A stretch of DNA of 64,000 nucleotides from a virus, in IMG/VR virus record IMGVR_UViG_3300030106_006724, positions 1 through 64,000 of that record. One strand, given 5' to 3'. Shown piece after piece: positions 59,782-64,000 of the stretch. The notes under the pieces are model-generated. The model did not search any database and had not been told where the DNA came from. It worked only from the letters and a program-made list of their open reading frames with translations. The position numbers and the translations under genes are program-made. The number at the start of each line of letters is the position of its first letter. Position 1 is the stretch's first letter.

Positions 59782-60766
59782 TTTAGATAATGTAAAACCT
59801 TATATACTTTCTGATAGAGTTATATCATCTGATATGACTTACTTAGATTGGAATGAAGGTAGTCCTATACCTATAGAACTTTTAGATAATATTAAAAGAA
59901 AATTAACTGACCTACACCACTACTCAGACCCTTCTAATAATGAATTAAAAGAAGCATTAGAGAACCATACAGGAGTAGATAAAACTTTTATCGAAGTATT
60001 TAACGGATCTGATTCAGCTTTAGATTATACATTTAGAGTTTTACTTAACAGTAATGATAAAGTCTGTATACCTTACCCTAATTATACTCAAGTAAATCAA
60101 ACTATAACTTCATTAGGATGTCGAGTTCTTAATTGCGATATTAGTACTTTAGAAGAGAATATTAAATCTTTTAAACCTAAAGTAGTTTACTTATCAGTAC
60201 CTAATAATCCTTTAGGGTATGTTTATAATACTTTACCTCTTGCTGAGAAGTACCCTAATACTTTCTTTATAGTAGATGAAGCTTATGCTGAATACTTTCC
60301 TAAATGCTCAGTATTTGATCAAGCTTATAAGTATTCAAATGTAATAGTTACAAGAACTTTTTCAAAAGGTTTTGGATTAGCTGGGATTAGGCTTGGATAT
60401 TTGACAACTAATTCATATATTATGAATAAGATAAGGTCTATTAATAACTTTAAACAAGTAAATACTTTAGCAGCAATAGCTGGAGTAGAAGCATTAAAAG
60501 ATTTTAAAACTATACAAGCAAGTATTAATTTAACTAATATAGTTAAAAAGAGTTTTTTAAATGTACTTAAAGATTATAGAATAAGAGATAGTCATGCTAA
60601 CTTTGTATTATTAGAGCATACTAGAGCTAAAGAAATAATAGAAGAATTAAAAAGATCAGGTATTTTAGTTAGAGATAGAAGTAAATTTATTAATAATACT
60701 ATGAGAATTACTATTGGAGATGGATCTATAATGAAAAAAATAGCTGAAATTATAAAAAAATATTAA
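59771..60766 (+). CDS. HisC-like PLP aminotransferase
   Basis: 331 residues. LSVPNNPLGYV, FIVDEAYAEYF (Asp to pyridoxal) and RTFSKGFGLAGIRLGY with the Schiff-base Lys are the class I/II aminotransferase motifs, closest to histidinol-phosphate aminotransferase. In a glycan locus it may make an amino-sugar precursor or amino-alcohol substituent. Confidence 0.85.
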   Translation: MNVNLDNVKPYILSDRVISSDMTYLDWNEGSPIPIELLDNIKRKLTDLHHYSDPSNNELKEALENHTGVDKTFIEVFNGSDSALDYTFRVLLNSNDKVCIPYPNYTQVNQTITSLGCRVLNCDISTLEENIKSFKPKVVYLSVPNNPLGYVYNTLPLAEKYPNTFFIVDEAYAEYFPKCSVFDQAYKYSNVIVTRTFSKGFGLAGIRLGYLTTNSYIMNKIRSINNFKQVNTLAAIAGVEALKDFKTIQASINLTNIVKKSFLNVLKDYRIRDSHANFVLLEHTRAKEIIEELKRSGILVRDRSKFINNTMRITIGDGSIMKKIAEIIKKY

Positions 60767-62046
60767 TGTATAAAAAGATATCCTTTGTAGGTTTAGGTAA
60801 GCTAGGTCTTCCTTTAGCTACTAATTTTGCTAAAAACGGTCACGAAGTATTAGCAGTAGATAAAAATACTAGATTAATTGAAATACTAAACGCAGGTAAA
60901 GAACCTTGGTTGGAGGTAGGACTATTAGATAATATTAAGCAAGCAAAAAAGAATATAACATATACCACAGGTTACGATGGAGTAGGCAAATCTGATGTTA
61001 GTATAATATTAGTTAATACTCCTTCAATTAAAAAAGATGGATCGTTTTCAAATTTATATGTTGAACAGTCTATCCAATCTATATGTGAACAACTTGAATT
61101 AGAAAGAAAAAAAGAACATCATATAATACTATCTTCTACAGTAATGCCTGGTTCGATTAATAATGATTTTATTCCTCTAATTAAATCTTTAACTAAATGC
61201 AAAGTAAGTTTTAGTTATGTACCTGATTTTGTAGCTATAGGACAAGTTATAAAAGATTTTGAGAACCCAGACTTTTTATTAATAGGAAGTGATTCAAAAA
61301 AATCTTCTACGTTTACAAAAAAATTATATAAAAGTATTTTAAAAAGTAAACCTCCTGTAAAAGAATTAACGTTAGCTGAAGCTGAACTTTGTAAGGTATC
61401 GTTAAATGCATATATTACTACTAAAATATCTTTTGCTAACTATTTAGGATTATTAGCGAATAAATTAGATCCTAATATTCAAGTTGATAATATTACTGAT
61501 ACGATAGGATTAGATGCTCGTATAGGAACTAAATACTTTAAATCTGGAGGTCCGTACGGCGGTACTTGTTTTCCTAGAGATACCTGGGCATTCGCAAAAG
61601 TATCTGAAAAAGTAGGATTAGAATCTTTTCAAATGTTTGCCAATGAAAAAATTAACGATCAAACCGATAAAGATATATTCAATCAGGTAATGGATAGAAA
61701 TCCTGATAATATTGGTTTAATTGGTTTAGGTTTTAAACCCGGTACTTCTGTTATTACTGAAGGAGTTGCTACTAAATTTTTAGAAAAAATAAAGAATTAT
61801 CATTGTAAAGTTTATTTGTACGATAGATATTCTGATAGTATAGATAATATTATTAATGAGCATCCAGAGATAGATTTTGTAGACTGTAGAATAAATAATT
61901 ATACTATAAGAGATGTAGTTAGTGCTTGTGATTCTATTTTATTTTGCAACGGTGATAGAGAATATTTAGAAGACAAACATTTCGGAGAAGTAGATATGTT
62001 TGAAATTAATACTAAGACTGTTATAGACCCTTGGAGAATGTTATGA
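60766..62046 (+). CDS. UDP-glucose/GDP-mannose dehydrogenase, full length
   Basis: 426 residues. FVGLGKLGLPLATNFAKNG (NAD), ILSSTVMPGS, GGPYGGTCFPRDTWAF (catalytic Cys), and IGLIGLGFKPGTSVITEG in the C-terminal domain. It oxidises a nucleotide sugar to its uronic acid. TAATG overlap with the aminotransferase. Confidence 0.9.
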   Translation: MYKKISFVGLGKLGLPLATNFAKNGHEVLAVDKNTRLIEILNAGKEPWLEVGLLDNIKQAKKNITYTTGYDGVGKSDVSIILVNTPSIKKDGSFSNLYVEQSIQSICEQLELERKKEHHIILSSTVMPGSINNDFIPLIKSLTKCKVSFSYVPDFVAIGQVIKDFENPDFLLIGSDSKKSSTFTKKLYKSILKSKPPVKELTLAEAELCKVSLNAYITTKISFANYLGLLANKLDPNIQVDNITDTIGLDARIGTKYFKSGGPYGGTCFPRDTWAFAKVSEKVGLESFQMFANEKINDQTDKDIFNQVMDRNPDNIGLIGLGFKPGTSVITEGVATKFLEKIKNYHCKVYLYDRYSDSIDNIINEHPEIDFVDCRINNYTIRDVVSACDSILFCNGDREYLEDKHFGEVDMFEINTKTVIDPWRML

Positions 62047-63083
62047 AGATATTATTTGCAAAACAACAATTAGATTTAGTAGGACCAAGACAATCATTTG
62101 CTTATGCCGATGATCATGAATTAGAAATATTAAGAGGTTTTCAAGGTAAAGTTTCTTTATGGGAAATGTTATGTGCATTAAAAGCTGACTTTCTTATAAC
62201 TCCTACTTTAGTTCAAGCACCTTGGTTAGGTACTTTATTACAACAAGAAGGTTATAAAGATACTATGCAAAGAACTACTCCACAAGTTATAGATCCTAAC
62301 CATTTTGACTTTGGAGCCTACGATGTAGTAATAACTCATGATTCATTTTTAGGATTACAGATAGATGCTTTAAAAGAAAAGTTTCCTAAAACAGTTTTTG
62401 CTTATTTATTAGCTGAACATTCAAGTTGGCAAATGCATAGAATAGGATATAAATATGATTTATACTTAGATCATACTTTAGAATCAGTAGATAAGGTAGT
62501 AAGATTACCTCAAGCAGTTAACTTTTTATTTCCAAGAATACCTCAAAGAGTAAGAGAGTTATTTAAACAAGAAAGAACCTCAGTATTTTTAGATTATAGA
62601 ACCTTAGGTTATTTTATTGGTCATGGATCAAATAACTTTTTACTTACTGAAGATAAAGTAAATAACTTTTATGATAATTTAAAATTAGATTTACCGATAG
62701 AAAGAATAAGTAATATTTCTATGAAACCTTTTATGTTTGATGAAACATACAATAACGATTCGATTGAATATTATAGTAAATTATGTAGAACTAAATACTT
62801 CTTTACTATAGCTAATAGAGTAGGTCAAGCTGCTTTTGATGCAGCATCTGCAAATTGTATAGTATTTGGTAATTCTAAATCTAAACTTCATAAATTACTT
62901 TGTCATCCTTTTACTTTGATGGATGAAGAGATAAAAATAGAACATGTTAAAGATGCAATTAATACATTAGAAAACGATCAAGATTTATGTATGAAAATTT
63001 TAGATCATCAAAATAAATTTTTATTTGAAACTTGTGTAGAGCATCCTATAAACGTATTTAAAAAAGCAATTGAATTAAAATGA
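62043..63083 (+). CDS. hypothetical GT-B-like glycosyltransferase candidate
   Basis: 346 residues from ATG 62043 (ATGA overlap). The layout resembles a GT-B transferase (N-terminal acceptor domain, then IANRVGQAAFDAASANCIVF in the place of an EX7E-like segment), but key motifs are absent. I list it as a glycosyltransferase candidate only. Confidence 0.5.
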   Translation: MKILFAKQQLDLVGPRQSFAYADDHELEILRGFQGKVSLWEMLCALKADFLITPTLVQAPWLGTLLQQEGYKDTMQRTTPQVIDPNHFDFGAYDVVITHDSFLGLQIDALKEKFPKTVFAYLLAEHSSWQMHRIGYKYDLYLDHTLESVDKVVRLPQAVNFLFPRIPQRVRELFKQERTSVFLDYRTLGYFIGHGSNNFLLTEDKVNNFYDNLKLDLPIERISNISMKPFMFDETYNNDSIEYYSKLCRTKYFFTIANRVGQAAFDAASANCIVFGNSKSKLHKLLCHPFTLMDEEIKIEHVKDAINTLENDQDLCMKILDHQNKFLFETCVEHPINVFKKAIELK

Positions 63084-63271
63084 AAAAACTTATAATACTA
63101 TTTTTACTATTTACTAGTTGTGCAAGCGTACAACAGGAAAGATTAGCACCAGATAATATATTTGATGCAGTTAATATTAATGATAATAATCCTAAAAGGA
63201 ATAAAGGCATAATGAAAACATTAGTATTTAGTACTGCTGTATTTATATTAACTACAATAGCAAACAAATAA
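63080..63271 (+). CDS. small lipoprotein with C-terminal membrane helix
   Basis: 63 residues. KLIILFLLFTSC is a lipobox, followed by ASVQQERLAPDN and a second hydrophobic stretch (about 45-60). ATGA-coupled to the previous gene. Role unknown. Confidence 0.6.
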   Translation: MKKLIILFLLFTSCASVQQERLAPDNIFDAVNINDNNPKRNKGIMKTLVFSTAVFILTTIANK

Positions 63272-64000
63272 TGAAAATATTAGTAACAGGAGGTGCAGGT
63301 GCAGTAGGTACTAACCTTATAGAAAAATTATTAGAATTAGGACATAAAGTAACTAGCTGGGATAATTACTCTGCTGGTTTAGAATCTAATCATATTGAAG
63401 GTGCTACATATATTAATAGAGATACTAGAGAGATGAGTTATGGTACAGGTCCTGGGAGTATAAAAGGATTTGATTTAGTATACCATTTAGGAGAGTACTC
63501 TAAAGTTGTTCCTTCGTTTGATATACCTGAATTAGCTTTTAGATATAACTTAGATGGAAGTATGAGGGTATTAGAATCTTGCAGGCATGAAAATATACCT
63601 GTAGTATATGCAGGTTCTTCTACTAAGCTATCATACCCAGGAGAATTAGGATCTCCTTATGCTTTATATAAATCTACAGTAGCTAAATTATTTCAATGCT
63701 ATGGTGATTGGTATGATTTAAAATTTAATATATGCTATTTTTATAATGTTTATGGTCCTAGAACTGAAACTTGGGGTAATGAATGGCAAACAGTTATTAA
63801 TATATTTAGGGATCAAAAGAAAGCAGGAAAGAATTTAACTGTTACAGGAGATGGAACTCAAAAAAGAGATTTTACTCATGTAGAAGATATAATACAAGGT
63901 TTAGTTTTAGCAGGAGAAAATATTAATAATGAAGAATATCAATTAGGTACTGGGGAAGAGTTTAGTATTTTAGAAATAGCTGAAGCATTTGATCATCCTC
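63271..64000 (+). CDS. NAD-dependent nucleotide-sugar epimerase (SDR), 3'-partial
   Basis: The frame runs from ATG 63271 off the window end (about 243 codons visible). MKILVTGGAGAVGTNL holds the NAD-binding Gly motif, YAGSSTK and SPYALYKS the Ser and Tyr-x3-Lys, and GTQKRDFTHVEDI the C-terminal signature of UDP-sugar epimerases/dehydratases. It extends the nucleotide-sugar block beyond the window. Confidence 0.88.
   Translation, partial: MKILVTGGAGAVGTNLIEKLLELGHKVTSWDNYSAGLESNHIEGATYINRDTREMSYGTGPGSIKGFDLVYHLGEYSKVVPSFDIPELAFRYNLDGSMRVLESCRHENIPVVYAGSSTKLSYPGELGSPYALYKSTVAKLFQCYGDWYDLKFNICYFYNVYGPRTETWGNEWQTVINIFRDQKKAGKNLTVTGDGTQKRDFTHVEDIIQGLVLAGENINNEEYQLGTGEEFSILEIAEAFDHP

Noticed and set aside
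2487-63267. Minus-strand frames of 60-113 codons (for example 2487-2744, 12894-13136, 44078-44419, 63058-63267)
   Set aside because: All lie opposite well-supported + strand genes, show no recognisable domains and have no promoters. They are shadows of biased codon use.
1-64000. CRISPR arrays, insertion sequences, integrase or attachment sites
   Set aside because: No repeat-spacer pattern, terminal inverted repeats or recombinase genes were seen on reading.

Overview
The window is 64 kb of a large, AT-rich, lytic-type double-stranded DNA phage genome. Every supported gene lies on the + strand, usually with 1-20 base overlaps (TAATG, ATGA, TAGTG). The host is probably a member of the Bacteroidetes, most likely a marine flavobacterium (inference). 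Ten intergenic or gene-end sites share the layout TTG-N20-TATATTAT, which matches the Bacteroidetes -33 TTG / -7 TAnnTTTG promoter type rather than sigma70. Shine-Dalgarno sequences are mostly absent. Several encoded lipoproteins and outer-membrane-type proteins have Bacteroidetes-like signals, and a DUF2589 pair and a possible histone-H1-like protein fit the same host group.

Layout. 0-1.3 kb: end of an M23 peptidase gene and a virion-like unknown. 1.4-10.5 kb: DNA metabolism, with a degenerate second family A polymerase, gp32-like SSB, UvsX/RecA, 5' nuclease, DnaB-like helicase and class I ribonucleotide reductase NrdB/NrdA. 10.5-23.1 kb: glycan and small-molecule modification, with GlcNAc-transferase-like and HtrL-like glycosyltransferases, two NodU-type carbamoyltransferases, APS kinase, three sulfotransferase-like proteins, DUF2061, a 2OG-Fe(II) oxygenase, thioredoxin and QueC. 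23.3-31.2 kb: a 7-deazaguanine DNA modification cluster (QueD, QueE, FolE2, DpdA, a DpdN-like formyltransferase, QueF) mixed with a kinase, MazG-like and SNase genes. 31.5-41.8 kb: GIY-YIG-like protein, full-length DNA polymerase A, SAM synthetase, Hsp20, GroES, GroEL, then APRT and an MTA/SAH nucleosidase-like protein. 41.8-51.2 kb: membrane, envelope and lysis genes, including a beta-barrel with signal peptide, lipoproteins, the DUF2589 pair, an L,D-transpeptidase-like lysin candidate and overlapping spanin-like genes, followed by a DUF1599 protein and a RecB-like nuclease. 51.2-64 kb: polysaccharide/nucleotide-sugar cluster with GT4 and GT2 glycosyltransferases, GDP-mannose 3,5-epimerase, two UDP-glucose/GDP-mannose dehydrogenases, a CapK-like ligase, a HisC-like aminotransferase and an SDR epimerase cut by the window end.

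How it fits together. FolE2, QueD, QueE, QueC and QueF together cover GTP to preQ1, DpdA would place the base in DNA, and the formyltransferase next to dpdA could formylate it. The predicted product is 7-(formylamino)methyl-7-deazaguanine DNA. A second theme is glycan decoration: glycosyl transfer, carbamoylation and PAPS-dependent sulfation, reminiscent of the enzyme set that decorates Nod factors. A third is a SAM/adenine loop (MetK, nucleosidase, APRT). No tRNA gene, CRISPR array, insertion sequence or integrase was seen, and no stretch over 300 bases lacks a gene.
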